A stretch of 64,000 bases of DNA from Haliotis asinina (lineage: Eukaryota > Mollusca > Gastropoda > Lepetellida > Haliotidae): positions 3,279,501 through 3,343,500 of the forward strand of contig NC_090288.1 of the NCBI RefSeq assembly GCF_037392515.1, read 5' to 3'. Below are positions 36,093 through 49,566 of the stretch, one piece after another. Below the pieces are notes generated by a model, which saw only the letters and a list, made by a program, of their open reading frames with translations, did not search any database and had not been told where the DNA came from. A program made the translations under genes and the position numbers. The number at the start of each line of letters is the position of its first letter. The stretch's first letter is position 1.

Positions 36093-37181
36093 GTAAATCT
36101 TTTCTGTATTCCTTCTGATATGCGGACTTGTTCCGATAGTCTTGGAGGCACAGATGGACCAGAATAAGTTCGCCTTATTATATGCCGTAAGGTCGCCTAA
36201 AAGAACATGATCACGGGTTCGAATCCCAACTTCGAGCTGATTATGCATTTGTCAGCATGCTAACTGTGGTCATAAGTTCCAACGAAATCATAAACGTGGT
36301 GGTTAAGTACATGGAGCTTGGTCATGGTAACACTGTGTGTATTGTGGGCTAACTCACGTATATCTTACAGTAGCGTCTGTCTTACATTATGGCGTATACT
36401 GCATGTGGACATTTTTACAGCAAAATATCAATAATCTATGGAAGAAACGGACTATCAGGGGCCGCCTGTGGCACAAGGATCATTTCGTTCTGCTTGAGAA
36501 TTTATCAGCTTTATAAAAAAAATTATTTAATCACCATAACGTTATGAACATACATACAGCTGATGATTACCAGAGGGTAAATGTCCCTCTCTTCTGGTTT
36601 ATTTGAAAGGTTGTAAGCGGCATTCACGAAACCTCGGCCTTTGTCAACATGATAACAATGCGAGATTATGAAACATGAGATTTTGGCCACAGTGGTGTAG
36701 AGCTTTGACCATCGCTTGCAGGTTAAAGAAACGTTACTTCAACCTGTTCTAAGGTAGATGCACCTGCATAAATGTCCGTATTCCAAATTATATTACAATA
36801 TGGAACTCCACTTGTCCACTTCTACACTGATTCACGGTTTGTGTTGTAGATCTTTATCAGTGTAAATTAAACTGAAATTTTTGTTCTTAAACCAGAAGAA
36901 CATGTGCTAAAACCAAACATCGTGTGTCACAAGAACAGTTTGTAATGCATAAACTTACTCAAAAAATCTATTTTGTCCCCATCTCTCATGCCACGTAATG
37001 CGTATAAAATTCAACAGGAAACTAGTGCACGCGTTGAATATTTTCCAATACAACAAATGTAAAGTAATTATTGTATTACAGAGTCATTTGCAATGACAAT
37101 TCCTATGAATGTGTCACTGTGATTTATATAAATCAATTAACTCTTTTTACAGGTTTACAAACCCAAAGAGCAACAGGAAAT

Positions 37182-38687
37182 ATGGTATGTTGATGTGTGA
37201 CTGAATAGAACAGAACATTTATTCTACAATAGGAATAGGAGTTTGGTAAGGTTCCGGTTTGTGTTTTATTTGAAACATCACCTCTTGACATGTACTTAAA
37301 AAAAAACGCTCCCAGATTAAACTACAGAATAAGGTGCTTACACTGTATGGCTGACACGACTGGGTGATCTCAACAGCTAGTACGATTCTCGAGATGTGAA
37401 TCTTATACCTGGCATTCCATATTCCCATTTCTAAATAGGGAATACACTGCCTTTTCTATCATGTTTATTTCCACAGTTTACATAATACATGCAGAATATA
37501 TTCACATGAGTATACATACACACTTTCATAAATCCCATTCATAAAATCAATAAACATCTTTGAATGTGTTTTGCATACTTTATCTCTGCGTTTCAAATAA
37601 TTGTAATACATGTGATAATTAACAACACTTACGACATGTTCTCTGATATACTATTTTCTGTAAATAGCTTTTGGAATGATGACCAGAAAGTAGAGAATTG
37701 CATGTAGACTAAGCATCATATTTTGCGATTTTATAGTATTTTGATATCGGCATTATTGCATGCTTTATATCAGGAGCTTGTTGTGCTATGTTTTGTGTGC
37801 ACATTACCTGTTGCACAACAAGATGTATTGCACCTAAAGGGTTGTTGTTTTTCGTTTTAAATCCAAGTAGGATGTTTTCAGGTGTAAACGTAATGTTTCC
37901 TTCAGTTACAGTTATTAACCATCTGGTCAAACTCTCCCAAATCTTTCTAACATGACAACAGTATGGACAATTGTTTCTAATCCCTTTGAACAGAATGTAC
38001 ATATAGATGTGTCCTTTAGACTGATTCTGTTTAAGAAAACGTTTGTTGGTATAGTATCACATAACAACTTCATCCGTAATCAAGTTACTACATGTTGTGT
38101 ATCGATTTGTCATCATATATGTGCATTGTGTTATCATACTGTATTTCAAGGACTCTTTCCCACCTTTTATGTGCATATGATTTGTTGTAACCGGGGTCTA
38201 GTAAACAAAGCTAAAATATTTGGAGCCTTTACACACTTGGTGGTACCCCAAATTATGTTTCAGGCAAACTGGTTGTCCCACTCCGCCAAAGTGACCCTGT
38301 ACGAGAGGGAGTACTTTAATGGTCGTGCTTTGACAGTCACTGGTGACATGCCCGACTTGGGAAGCTTCGACAACTCTGTGTCATCCGCCATTGTACACGA
38401 GGGAGAGTAAGTACATATGAACCCAGATGAAACATAATTGTGTTGTTTTGTTTTTTTCAAAGAAAGGCATGAAGAGAGAAATGATCCAGACAAGCATTGC
38501 CTTATTTCGTACTCTTTTAAAGTCACGATTATCGAAGATTTTCGAGTGTATTTGTTTTTGCCTTTACAGTTGGGCACTATACAGTGAGGTCAAATATTCC
38601 GGGAAGCGGATGCTCCTTAATGAAGGACAGAGCTATTCCACCCTCTCTGCCCTGAATAATACCGCTTCATCCATCAGTAGAATTTGA
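37182..38687 (+). CDS. single-domain beta/gamma-crystallin, copy 5 (3 coding exons)
   Basis: Coding segments are 37182-37184 (ATG ending exon 2, 37153-37184), 38264-38406 and 38570-38687, giving 87 aa. Motif A has Y14xxxxF19xG21 and clamp DNSVSS (37-42). Motif B has W50, Y53xxxxY58xG60 and clamp NNTASS (78-83). Introns are canonical: intron 2 is 37185-38263 and holds a LINE fragment, and the inter-motif intron 38407-38569 is phase 2. The start is fixed by the absence of earlier ATGs in exons 1-2 and by A at -3 with G at +4. It differs from copy 7 only at residues 20, 72 and 76. Likely a cytosolic Ca-binding protein whose physiological role cannot be read from sequence. Confidence 0.87.
37709..38210 (-). 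mobile_element. LINE 3' fragment (zf-RVT-like) in intron 2 of copy 5
   Basis: The minus strand encodes, across a frame change, CTFCSKGLETIVH and then VRKIWESLTRWL and FTPENILLGF. These fit the zinc-finger-like C-terminal segment that follows the RT in many non-LTR elements (CxxC...ETxxHxxxxC...W...ILLG). Only the C-terminal part is present. It is shared by copies 6 and 7 and absent from copies 1 and 3. Confidence 0.6.
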
Positions 38688-39288
38688 GGTATGTACTTAT
38701 TGTATTTGATCTAAAACGGTTGTAAGCATTCCTTGAATATATTGATGGCATCACTCTCCTTTCTGTGGATATGAGAGTCATACACAGAATCTAAACCGAA
38801 TGTTTGTTAATAACTGATATAGAAATATCTGACGCTTGTCGAGGACGTATTTCACGTTTATCGACCAGGGATGAGATATACCGTGGACCTGAAGAAACTA
38901 TACATTTCAGTATGTCCGTTGATTCAAGCATGCTTGATTTTCAATGGCATTAGTGTGCACCTACAGAATGTCAGCCTTCGGCGAGGACCCTGAAAATCCG
39001 AGGTAGAATAGGCCTTCAGCAACCCATGCATGCCACAAAAGACGAATCTAGTTTGGAGGTTTAACACATATATACTGGAGAAAATAAGTAAGGGATATCG
39101 GTATTTAGGGGATTGATATTGAACCAGTGTGTCCATGAATAAATAAGTCGTTATTCATAATTTACATATATTCCCAAGTATTTTTGTCCAGTATAGTTCA
39201 ACTGGAAGTATATTGGGCGTGTTTAAAGGCGTTGCTTTGCAGATCACCTCATAAAACAAAATCTTGTTTATCTTTTATTTGTTTTTAG

Positions 39289-39605
39289 TGATTGTAATAT
39301 CTCTAGTTTCAGGTGATGACAGCAGGTCCTCCTTTGTTGGACGACTGACTTGCCTTATACTGAAATGGATGCCCCACAACACATACAGCAACATACATGT
39401 CATGTGTCAATATCTACAGAAGCAAGCAGATCATTTTATTGAAAATATAATACACTTAGAGTAATTTCAACAATGTACATCTTGAAGAAGAGAGAAGTCT
39501 TTATAACTGGAGATATAACTGACCAATAAAATTGAAAACCAGACCGTGCCAATTAAATTTTTGTTGTAACTTGCGGTTTTTTTCAATAAATTATTTTCCT
39601 TCGTT
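39289..39605 (+). other. probable 3'UTR exon of crystallin copy 5
   Basis: Acceptor TTTGTTTTTAG at 39278-39288 (alternative TTTCAG at 39307-39312), ending shortly after AATAAA at 39585-39590. Conserved with copies 3, 6 and 7. The stop TGA in exon 4 is followed by G|GTATGT, so the exon junction would lie 1 nt after the stop and should not trigger nonsense-mediated decay. Confidence 0.5.
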
Positions 39606-41943
39606 GCATCGTTTACATGAAGTCCTTTGTGCATTTGTGAATGGGTGCCGTGTCGACTCTGTATTTTTACAGTGTATGTTTTGAGGCTGGGAGGAGTAAA
39701 TGAGTGAATATTTAACGTCACATCGGCAATATTTCAGCCACGCCGTGTCGAGAACAACTGGCACATTGAACCTGTCCATAAACATTTGTCATCCTATTCG
39801 TATGGAGACCACTTCCATTTTGAAGTTCATAATTCTTCAGTTTCCTAACCTGTCTAAATACAATAGGCCGATCCAGTCTATCAATCAAAACTGGCGCGTG
39901 CGTCAACTTCGGCCACTTAGCAGTCCAGACGCACTTTGTGAAATTGTGCGACTTCTTCCCGGGGTCAAATGATGACTCTGAAGCGATGTGCTTCTAATTA
40001 AGCCATTCACACTAGCTACATCGATTATATATTGCTGCAATTTGATGTGTACCTTCAACAAAACCAATACGGTCAAGACAGAACAGATTGATGTGGATCA
40101 GGAAATGCTTTAGGATTCACAATCAGTTAAATGTCGACACCATCCTTCACAAAACCTTCGCAATAAACACTGACAATTCTTGTAACTGCAATTATTGATT
40201 TTGCTGTAGGTTTTTAGTCAATACTGGGCACTGAGTTGGTAGACCATAAAACTGAAATGAGACGGACGAACAAGCCGTAACACAATGGAAACAAATGTGA
40301 GGGCAATTTGATTTCGGTTTGTGTCTATCAAAATAGCAAAACGTGTTACATTAAGGAACAGTGTGGTGGATATTGTTGCCTTCGCCCGTAGATATTCTTA
40401 AATTTGTCACACATTTTAGAATGTTCAAGAAAGTTTAAGAAGCACAGTCTGAAGGCCTATTCTGCAGTGCAATTTCTGTAATTAAGTGCAAAATACTTTT
40501 TATTCAAACAGACAGTATCAGCAGACGCCTATCAGACAATATCCAAAATACCAAAATTATTTCAAACGAGTGTCTATAAAACCATGACGTAAATTTTCGG
40601 AATTTCTTCAAAGACAGGGGACCTTGTTGTACTGAATAACCGTACTCTGTGTAAATCGGAACAAAAACTTTGCGAGAAGAATAGTGACTTTCTGGAATAC
40701 TGGACGGAATGAAATAAAGTTGTATTTCTGAACTAAGAGAACATTACTTGTTTTGAACTTTTGTTACAACATTCTTTTTACCCGTATGGGAGATACATTG
40801 GTGTATTGTAAGAGTAATACAGTGATTAAAAGAGCCATTATAATTAAATCATTAGAAATAACAGCAAAGTATGTTTTTAAGAATCTTGCGTCCTTTAGTA
40901 AACGAAAGAAGGGAATGAAATGAATAATATACTATTCAATTATAATTACTTATACTTACTTGACTGACATAATAGATTCATGTGGTTTTAAAGCAGAGCT
41001 AGGCATTAAAAGACCCCGATATACATATCATTGCAGAGCAACCACTTTGTACTGATGTATTTTCTTGCCCCCTGCCTTCCTGCTTTAAGACATCTCACTT
41101 TTTTAAACAATATATTTTCTAAAACCAGTTCTGAAAGTGAACATTACCAGTATCATAACACATGATAAAGTTATTTCATCATCCAGACAACTGACAAAAC
41201 AAATGGTGCCCTGATCACACCCTGGTACGGCATTATTCAGTCTTGACACATAATTTACAAAGTTCTCAGTTGACTATTCATGGCTTTGGAATGAATATTG
41301 AAACATATATTTAACCCAAATTTGATGTAATACTTCTTAGAAATCATCACCTTTTGAGGAGATGATCAATGTTTGAGGATGGTGCCAAAGTTGAGTTTAT
41401 CAAAATGTTGGTTTTTGGACAAACTGTTTAAGGTTTGTTGATTATTAATTGGCAAATGACCTTCATATGGAATTGTACACTGGTTTGCAGGAGCTGGAAG
41501 CTTTAGGGCATTTTCGTGCGTGTTTCATAAACTTTTGTCATGACTTTTAGCACATCTTGAAAACATCTTGGAAATTAACGTCTTGTCCTCCAGGGATATG
41601 GTCTCAAAAACAAAGACAACCATTGTTTAAGAAGCAACAATGTCCATGAGTAATTTTACTGACAAAATGCCTGGAACTTAGTAAATATTCTTTGCACCTT
41701 CATTAGTAATTAGCCGTTAAATATCCCTGAATAAAAAAAGTTTATATTATACTGAGTCAAAAAACAAACTTCACAAAACCCACTCAAACCCATCAAATGA
41801 CGTTAATGCCAAATCAGGTTTTGCCCGTGCAGTCGATCACGTGATGTACGCAGCGAAGATTTCTTCATTTGCACGTGTTTGCATTGGCCTCAAGAATTGA
41901 AAAAAAACCCCGCTTTTAAACCACATTTCGAACGATACTTTAA
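39606..41943. other. block 1 intergenic portion
   Basis: A reversed SINE tail (GAATGAG...CAATATTTCAGCCACG) lies at about 39690-39790. Otherwise no gene is seen. The counterpart of the open frame at 55178-55399 (40490-40711) is interrupted here by a TAA. Confidence 0.45.
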
Positions 41944-42141
41944 ATGCCACGATTGTCAAATGTGCAACGTGAACGTGCCGTTGGTACATTGCAAGCGGGA
42001 AGGTCAGTTATTGACGTCGCAAGAGCAATGGGATGCAGCCGTCATACTGTGTATGACTTGCGAGGTCGTCTACAACAAACTGGCACCACCTCCGATCACC
42101 AATGGTCGGGTAGTACACGTGTGACGTCACGAGCAGAATGA
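41944..42141 (+). mobile_element. Tc1-like transposase HTH fragment, block 1
   Basis: Encodes MPRLSNVQRERAVGTLQAG, SVIDVARAMGCSRHTVYDLR and QQTGTTS, the N-terminal paired-like DNA-binding domain of Tc1 transposases. It ends with RVTSRAE and a stop after 65 codons. The catalytic part is missing and satellite monomers follow directly. Confidence 0.8.
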
Positions 42142-42712
42142 TGATATTCCCGGAACTGCGTCTTTACCCTCTAGCACTCTATCAGGAACCTTCCTCTATC
42201 ATTTGAACTGGTTTAAAACATTCACCTTTTTGCGTATTTGCAACCCATGATGTACTCACCAATACCCTTCCGGGGGTGAAAAGATGACTTCCACGGAACT
42301 GCGTTTTGACCCTCTAGCATTCCATAATGAACTTTTCTCTATCATTTGAGCTGGTTGTGAAACTTGTAGGTCCGATTCACCTTTTCCCCGTATTTCAACC
42401 CATTATCTACCCACCATTACCCGTCCAGGGTTTAAAAAGATGACTTTCACAAAACTGCATTTTGACTCTCAAGCACTCTATCAGGAACCTTCCTCCATCA
42501 TTTGAGCTGGTTTTAAAACATGTAGCTCCGATTCACCTTTCTGCGTATTTGCAACCCATGATGTATCCACCATTACCCTTCCGGGGATGCAAAAGATGAG
42601 TTTCTTGAAGGAAGATTATTGATGGAGTGCTAGATCGTCAAAACTCGGTTCCGTGAAAGTCACCTCTTGCACCCTTGGAAGGGTAATGGTGGATACGTCA
42701 TGGGTTGCAAAA
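42142..42712. repeat. ~156-bp satellite monomers at the block 1 / block 2 junction
   Basis: Three to four monomers (CTGCGTTTTGACCCTCTAGC, CTCTATCATTTGAGCTGGTT, GCAACCCATGATGTA) run forward. From about 42600 to 42712 the sequence turns to the reverse orientation and ends at GGGTTGCAAAACGTT, where the next block begins. Confidence 0.85.
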
Positions 42713-42882
42713 CGTTCAGTCACAGTCAAACATGGATGGACAGTTTATTTTGTTTAGACTTGATACATAGTGCTGTATATAAGGCAGTTGACTTTTTATA
42801 TGTTTACGTAGGCAACACTTAGTGAACACGGGGCAAAGCAGAATACGTTTGTAGTTGATTCCCCGAAAATACGACATGGGGT

Positions 42883-43028
42883 GTGAGTGCGTGTGGTTTT
42901 ACGTCGCTTTTTGCAATATCCCAGGGATATCTCAGAATGGGACACCAAACATGTGTTTCACACTGTGGGGAATCGAACCTGGGTCTTTTACGTGACGAAC
43001 TAATGCTTTAACCACTAGGCTACCCTAG
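42883..43028 (-). mobile_element. tRNA-derived SINE, block 2
   Basis: Same insertion as 35626-35772, with minor substitutions. The A-box and B-box regions are retained on the minus strand. Confidence 0.8.
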
Positions 43029-43653
43029 TTTTCTGCATCCCCCTGTGTAACATGCTTAAGTGACTGGATCCAGGTATCTGCTATGTACACCACAAGGTAC
43101 AAACTGTGTGGGTTTTGGGTTTCAGTTTTATCACCAAATTACAGTTGACGATTATTTATCTACACGTCAAGGAGACAACACTCCATATGTCATCCTTTGA
43201 GGCCCAGTGAAACGTTTCTTCATGTAATAAGGAATGGTTTTCCATAGACGTAGCGTACTGTACACGTACACCATGTAACCGTCTGTGATGTCAGATGCCA
43301 CGGCCAGACGCATTTGATGCCCCCATAATCTGAACAGAAATCGGCCAAGTACTGATCCATATAGGAGAGTTGTGGGTATGTTATAAATGATACCCACCCG
43401 ACCATCTATTTTTCTATTACTGAATTCAGTTCTGCTTGCACGTTTGATGAGTTTGCAGCGTGTGTCTCCCAAACCCCGGACAGATATTGTTACTACAGGT
43501 CCTCACAGGTCGGCCCAGTGTCACTCGTGTCCTTGTTCAACTCGGCAAATTCTTATAATTTTAACCCAGATATTTGTGATTGGATGACTGTACTGTCTAA
43601 TCAAAGGCGACGTTTTCAAGGAAAAGGATGCGTGGTTCACGGATATTTGCTGT

Positions 43654-43725
43654 TATAAAAGACCACGAGCACCCAAGATCGCTACTCCATCCCTGGAACT
43701 CACAGACTGTCATCACCAAGACCAG
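43654..43725 (+). promoter_or_regulatory. TATA promoter and exon 1 of crystallin copy 6
   Basis: TATAAAAG at 43654-43661; exon 1 ends ACCAG|GTAAAT at 43725. The upstream elements of copy 5 are all present. Confidence 0.75.
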
Positions 43726-44807
43726 GTAAATCTTTTCTGTATTCCTTCTGATATGCGGACTTGTTCCGATAGTCTTGGAGGCACAGATGGACCAGAATAA
43801 GTTCGCCTTATTATATGCCGTAAGGTCGCCTAAAAGAACATGATCACGGGTTCGAATCCCAACTTCGAGCTGATTATGCATTTGTCAGCATGCTAACTGT
43901 GGTCATAAGTTCCAACGAAATCATAAACGTGGTGGTTAAGTACATGGAGCTTGGTCATGGTAACACTGTGTGTATTGTGGGCAAACTCACGTATATCTTA
44001 CAGTAGCTTCTGTCATTGGCGTATACTGCATGTGGATTTATTTACAGCAAAATATCAATAATCTATGGAAGAAACGGACTATCAGGGGCCGCCTGTGGCA
44101 CAAGGATCATTTCGTTCTGCTTGAGAATTTATCAGCTATATAAAAAAATTATTTAATCACCATAACGTTATGAACATACATACAGCTAATGATTACCAGA
44201 GGGTAAATGTCCCTCTCTTCTGGTTTATTTGAAAGGTTGTAAGCGGCATTCTCGAAACCTCGGCCTTTGTCAACATGATAACAATGCGAGATTATGAAAC
44301 ATGAGATTTTGGCCACAGTGGTGTAGAGCTTTGACCATCGCTTGCAGGTTAAAGAAACGTTACTTCAACCTGTTCTAAGGTAGATGCACCTGCATAAATG
44401 TCCGTATTCCAAATTATATTACAATATGGAACTCCACTTGTCCACTTCTACACTGATTCACGGTTTGTGTTGTAGATCTTTATCAGTGTAAATTAAACTG
44501 AAATTTTTGTTCTTAAACCAGAAGAACATGTGCTAAAACCAAACATCTTGTGCCACAAGAACAGTTTGTAATGCATAAACTTACTCAAAAAATCTATTTT
44601 GTGCCCATCTCTCATACCACGTAATGCGTATAAAATTCAACAGGAAACTAGTGCACGCGTTGAATATTTTCCAATAAAACAAATGTAAAGGAAGTATTGT
44701 ATTACAGAGTCATTTGCAATGACAATTCCTACGAATGTGTCATTGTGATTTATATAAATCAATTAACTCTTTTTACAGGTTTACAAACCCAAAGAGCAAC
44801 AGGAAAT

Positions 44808-46321
44808 ATGGTATGTTGATGTTTGACTGAATAGAACAGAACATTTATTCTACAATAGGAATAGGAGTTTGGTAAGGTTCTGGTTTGTGTTTTGTTTGAA
44901 ACATCACCTCTTGACATGTACTTAAGAAAACGCTCCCAGATTAAACTACAGAATAAGGTGCTTACACTGTATGGCTTACACGACTGGGTGATCTCAACAG
45001 CTAGTACGATTCTCGAGATGTGAATCTTATACCTGGCATTCCATATTCCCATTTCTAAAAAGGGAATACACTGCTTTTTCTATCATGTTTATTTCCACAG
45101 TTTACATAATACATGCATAATATATTCACATGAGTATACATACAAACTTTCATAAATCCCATTCATAAAATCAATAAACATCTTTGAATGTGTTTTGCAT
45201 ACTTTATCTCTGCGTTTCAAATAATTGTAATACGTGTAATAATTAAAAACACTTACGACATGTTCTCTGATATACTATTTTCTGTAAATAGCTTTTGGAA
45301 TGATGACCAGAAAGTAGAGAATTGCATGTAGAATAAGCATTGAATAAGCATATGATTTTGCGATTTTATAGTATTTTGATATCGGCATTATTGCATGCTT
45401 TATATCAGGAGCTTGTTGTGCTATGTTTTGTGTGCACATTACCTGTTGCACAACAAGATGTATTGCACCTACAGGGTTGTTGTTTTTCGTTTTAGATCCA
45501 AGTAGGATGTTTTCAGGTGTAAACGTAATGTTTCCTTCAGTTACAGTTATTAACCATCTGGTCAAACTCTCCCAAATCTTTCTAACATGACAACAGTATG
45601 GACAATTGTTTCTAATCCCTTTGAACAGAATGTACATATAGATGTGTCCTTTAGACTGATTCTGTTTAAGAAAACGTTTGTTGGTATAGTATCACTTAAC
45701 AGCTTCATCTGTAATCAAGTTACTACATGTTTTGTATCGATTTGTCATCATGTATGTGCATTGTGTTATCATACTGTATTTCAAGGACTCTTTCCCACCT
45801 TTTATGTGCATATGATTTATTGTAACCGGGGTCTAGTAAACAAAGCTAAAATATTTGGAGCCTTTACACACTTGGTGGTATCCCAATTTGTGTTGCAGGC
45901 AAACTGGTTGTCCCCCTCCGCCAAAGTGACCCTGTACGAGAGGGAATACTTTACTGGTCGTGCTTTGACAGTCACTGGTGACATGCCCGACTTGGGAAGC
46001 TTCGACAACTCTGTGTCATCCGCCATTGTACACGAGGGAGAGTAAGTACATATGAACCCAGATGAAACATAATTGTGTTGTTTTGTTTTTTTAAAGAAAG
46101 GCATAAAGAGAGAAATGATCCAGACAAGCATTGCCTTATTTCGTACTCTTTTAAAGTCACGATTATCGAAGATTTTCGGGTATATTTGTTTTTGCCTTTA
46201 CAGTTGGGCACTGTACAGTGAGGTCAAATATTCCGGGAAGCGGATGCTCCTTAATGAAGGACAGAGCTATACCACCCTCTCTGTCATGAATAATACCGCT
46301 TCATCCATCATGAGAATTTGA
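44808..46321 (+). CDS. single-domain beta/gamma-crystallin, copy 6 (3 coding exons)
   Basis: Coding segments are 44808-44810 (ATG ending exon 2, 44779-44810), 45899-46041 and 46204-46321, giving 87 aa. Both Greek-key signatures (YEREYFTG, YSEVKYSG) and both calcium clamps (DNSVSS, NNTASS) are intact. It differs from copy 5 by H7P, N20T, S72T, A76V, L77M and S85M, with the most change in the C-terminal strand region next to the second clamp. Splice sites are canonical (TTGCAG, TTACAG, GTAAGT). Intron 2 carries the LINE fragment shared with copies 5 and 7. Confidence 0.87.
45340..45845 (-). mobile_element. LINE 3' fragment in intron 2 of copy 6
   Basis: Orthologous to 37709-38210, with the same VRKIWESLTRWL and ENILLG motifs on the minus strand. 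Confidence 0.6.
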
Positions 46322-46879
46322 GGTATGTACTTATTGTATTTGATCTAAAACGGTTGTAAGTATTCCTTGAATATATTGATGGCATCACTCTCCTTTCTAT
46401 GGATACGAGAGTCATACACAGAATCTAAACCGAATGTTTGTTAATAACTGATATAGAAATATCTGACGCTTGTCGAGGACGTATTTCACGTTTATCGACC
46501 AGGGATGAGTTATACCGTGGACCTGAAGAAACTGTACATTTCAGTATGTCCGTTGATTCAAGCATGCTTGATTTTCAATGGCATTAGTGTGCACCTACAG
46601 AATGTCAGCCTTCGGCGAGAACCCTGAAAATCCGAGGTAGAATAGGCCTTCAGCAACCCATGCATGCCACAAAAGACGAATCTAGTTTGGAGGTTTAAGA
46701 CATATATACTGGAGAAAATAAATAAGGCATATCGGTATTTTGGGGATTGATATTGAACCATGTGTCCATAAATAAATAAATCGTTATTCATAATTTACAT
46801 ATATTCCAAAGTATTTTTGTCCAGTATAGTTCAACTGGAAGTAAAAACAAAATCTTGTTTATCTTTTATTTGTTTTTAG

Positions 46880-47196
46880 TGATTGTAATATCTCTAGTTT
46901 CAGGTGATGACAGCAGGTCCTCCTTTGTTGGACGACTGACTTGCCTTATACTGAAACGGATGCCCCACAACACATACAACAGCATACATGTCGTGTGTCA
47001 ATATCTACAGAAGCAAGCAGATCATTTTTTTGAAAATATAACACACTTAGAGTAATTTCAACAATGTACATCTTGAAGAAGAGAGAAGTCTTTATAATTG
47101 GAGATATAACTGACCAGTAAAATTGAAAACCAGACCGTGCCAATTAATTTTTTGTTGTAACTTGCGTTTTTTTTCAATAAATTATTTTCTTTCGTT
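46880..47196 (+). other. probable 3'UTR exon of crystallin copy 6
   Basis: Acceptor TTTTTAG just before 46880; AATAAA at 47176-47181. Counterpart of 39289-39605. Confidence 0.5.
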
Positions 47197-49368
47197 TACA
47201 TGAGGTCCTCTGTGCATTTGTGAATGGGTGCCGTGTCGACTCTGTATTGGACAGTGTATGTATTTAGGTTGGGAGGAGTCAATGAGCAATATTCAAGCCA
47301 CACCGTGACGAGAACAACTGGTACATTGACCCTGTCCATAAACACTTGTCATCCTATTGGTATGGAGACCACTTCCATTTTGAAGTTCATAATTCTTCAG
47401 TTTCCTAACCTGTCTAAATACAATAGGCCGATCCAGTCTATCAATCAAAACTGGCGCGTGCGTCAACTTCGGCCACTTAGCAGTCCAGACGCACTTTGTG
47501 AAATTGTGCGACTTCTTCCCGGGGTCAAATGATGACTCTGAAGCGATGTGCTTCTAATTAAGCCATTCACACTAGCTACATCGATTATATATTGCTGCAA
47601 TTTGATGTGTACCTTCAACAAAACCAATACGGTCAAGACAGAACAGATTGATGTGGATCACGAAATGCTTTAGGATTCACGATCAGTTATATGTCGACAC
47701 CATCCTTCACAAAACCTTCGCAATAAACACTGACAATTCTTGTAACTGCAATTATTGATTTTGCTGTAGGTTTTTAGTCAATACTGGGCACTGAGTTGGT
47801 AGACCATAAAACTGAAATGAGACGGACGAACAAGCCGTAACACAATGGAAACAAATGTGAGGGCAATTTGATTTCGGTTTGGGTCTATCAAAATAGCAAA
47901 ACGTGTTACATTAAGGAACAGTGTGGTGGATATTGTTGCCTTCGCCCGTAGATATTCTTAAATTTGTCACACATTTTAGAATGTTCAAGAAAGTTTAAGA
48001 AGCACAGTCTGAAGGCCTATTCTGCAGTGCAATTTCTGTAATTAAGTGCAAAATACTTTTTATTCAAACAGACAGTATCAGCAGATGCCTATCAGACAAT
48101 ATCCAAAATACCAAAATTATTTCAAACGAGTGTCTATAAAACCATGACGTAAATTTTCGGAATTTCTTCAAAGACAGGGGACCTTGTTGAACTGAATAGC
48201 CGTACTCTGTGTAAATCGGAACAAAAACTTTGCGAGAAGAATAGTGACTTTCTGGAATACTGGACGGAATGAGATAAGATTGTATTTCTGAACTAAGAGA
48301 ACATTACTTGTTTTGAACTTTTGTTACAACATTCTTTTTACCCGTATGGGAGATACATCGGTGTATTGTAAGAGTAATACAGTAATTAAAAGAGCCATTA
48401 TAATTAAATCATTAGAAATAACAGCAAAGTATGTTTTTAAGAATCTTGCGTCCTTTAGTAAACGAAGGAAGGGAATAAAATGAATAATATACTATTCAAT
48501 TATAATTACTTATACTTACTTGACTGACATAATAGATTCATGTGGTTTTAAAGCAGAGCTAGGCATTAAAGAAACCCCGATATACACATCACTGCAGAGC
48601 AACCACTTTGTACTGATTTATTTTCTTGTCCCCTGCTTTCCTGCTTTAAGATATCTCATTTTTTAAACAATGTATTTACTAAAACCAGGTCTGAAAGTGA
48701 ACATTACCAGTATCATAACACATAAGGTTTGTTTATTATTAATTGGCAAATGACCTTCATATGGAATTGTACACTGGTTTGCAGGAGCTGGAAGCTTTAG
48801 GACATTTTTGTGCGTGTTTCATAAACTTTTGTCATGACTTTCAGCACATTTTGAAACCACGTTAGTAGTGTGTATCTCAGAAAAGGAAATAGGTAAGAAT
48901 TAACGTCTTGTCCTCCAGGGATATGGTCTCAAAAACAAAGACAACCATTGATTAAGATGCAACAATGTCCATGTGTAATTTTACTGACAAAATGCTTGAA
49001 CGTAGTAAATATCCTTTGCACTTTCATTAGTAATTAGCCGTTAAATATCCCTGAATAAAAAAAGTTTATATTATACTGAGTAAAAAAAAAAACTTCACAA
49101 AATTCAATTCTTAAAAATAATGAATAATATTTCTCTGAGGATACATCTATGTATCCGCAATGGGATCCCTATCATTCGAGTCTAAAAACAAACACGTTAG
49201 CAAAACCCACTCAAACCCATCAAATGACGTTAATGCCAAATCAGGTTTTGCCCGTGCAGTCGATCACGTGATGTACGCAGCGAAGATTTCTTCATTTGCA
49301 CGTGTTTGCATTGGCCTCAAGAATTGAAAAGAAAACGCTTTTAAACCACAATTCGAACGATACTTTAA
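47197..49368. other. block 2 intergenic portion
   Basis: Counterpart of 39606-41943 with a sizeable deletion near 48720. No gene is seen. About 120 bp at 49090-49200 have no counterpart in block 1 and may be ancestral sequence lost there. Confidence 0.45.
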
Positions 49369-49566
49369 ATGCCACGATTGTCAAATGTGCAACGTGAACG
49401 TGCCGTTGGTACATTGCAAGCGGGAAGATCAGTTATTGACGTCGCAAGAGCAATGGGATGCAGCCGTCATACTGTTTATGACTTGCGAGGTCGTCTACAA
49501 CAAACTGGCACCACTTCCAATCACCCATGGTCGGGTCGTACACGTGTGACGTCACGAGCAGAATGA
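49369..49566 (+). mobile_element. Tc1-like transposase HTH fragment, block 2
   Basis: 65 codons, the same domain as 41944-42141, ending RVTSRAE and stop, followed by satellite sequence. Confidence 0.8.

Larger units (their letters stand above)
35466..42716 (+). repeat. ~7.2-kb crystallin block, first of three tandem copies
   Basis: Begins at CAGTCACAGTCAGTCATGG and ends at the satellite junction GGGTTGCAAAACGTT. It contains crystallin copy 5. Relative to the other blocks it lacks about 380 bp of promoter-upstream sequence (the junction is near 35885), and its SINE is therefore closer to the promoter. Confidence 0.9.

Noticed and set aside
36205-36240. Possible functional tRNA gene (GGGTTCGAATCCCAAC B-box) in intron 1 of copies 5-7
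   Set aside because: Only the T-arm-like part is good. No matching acceptor stem or A-box at the right distance could be paired by eye, so a SINE-derived relic is likelier.
42142-42712. CRISPR-like array
   Set aside because: These are contiguous 156-bp monomers without unique spacers in a eukaryotic genome.
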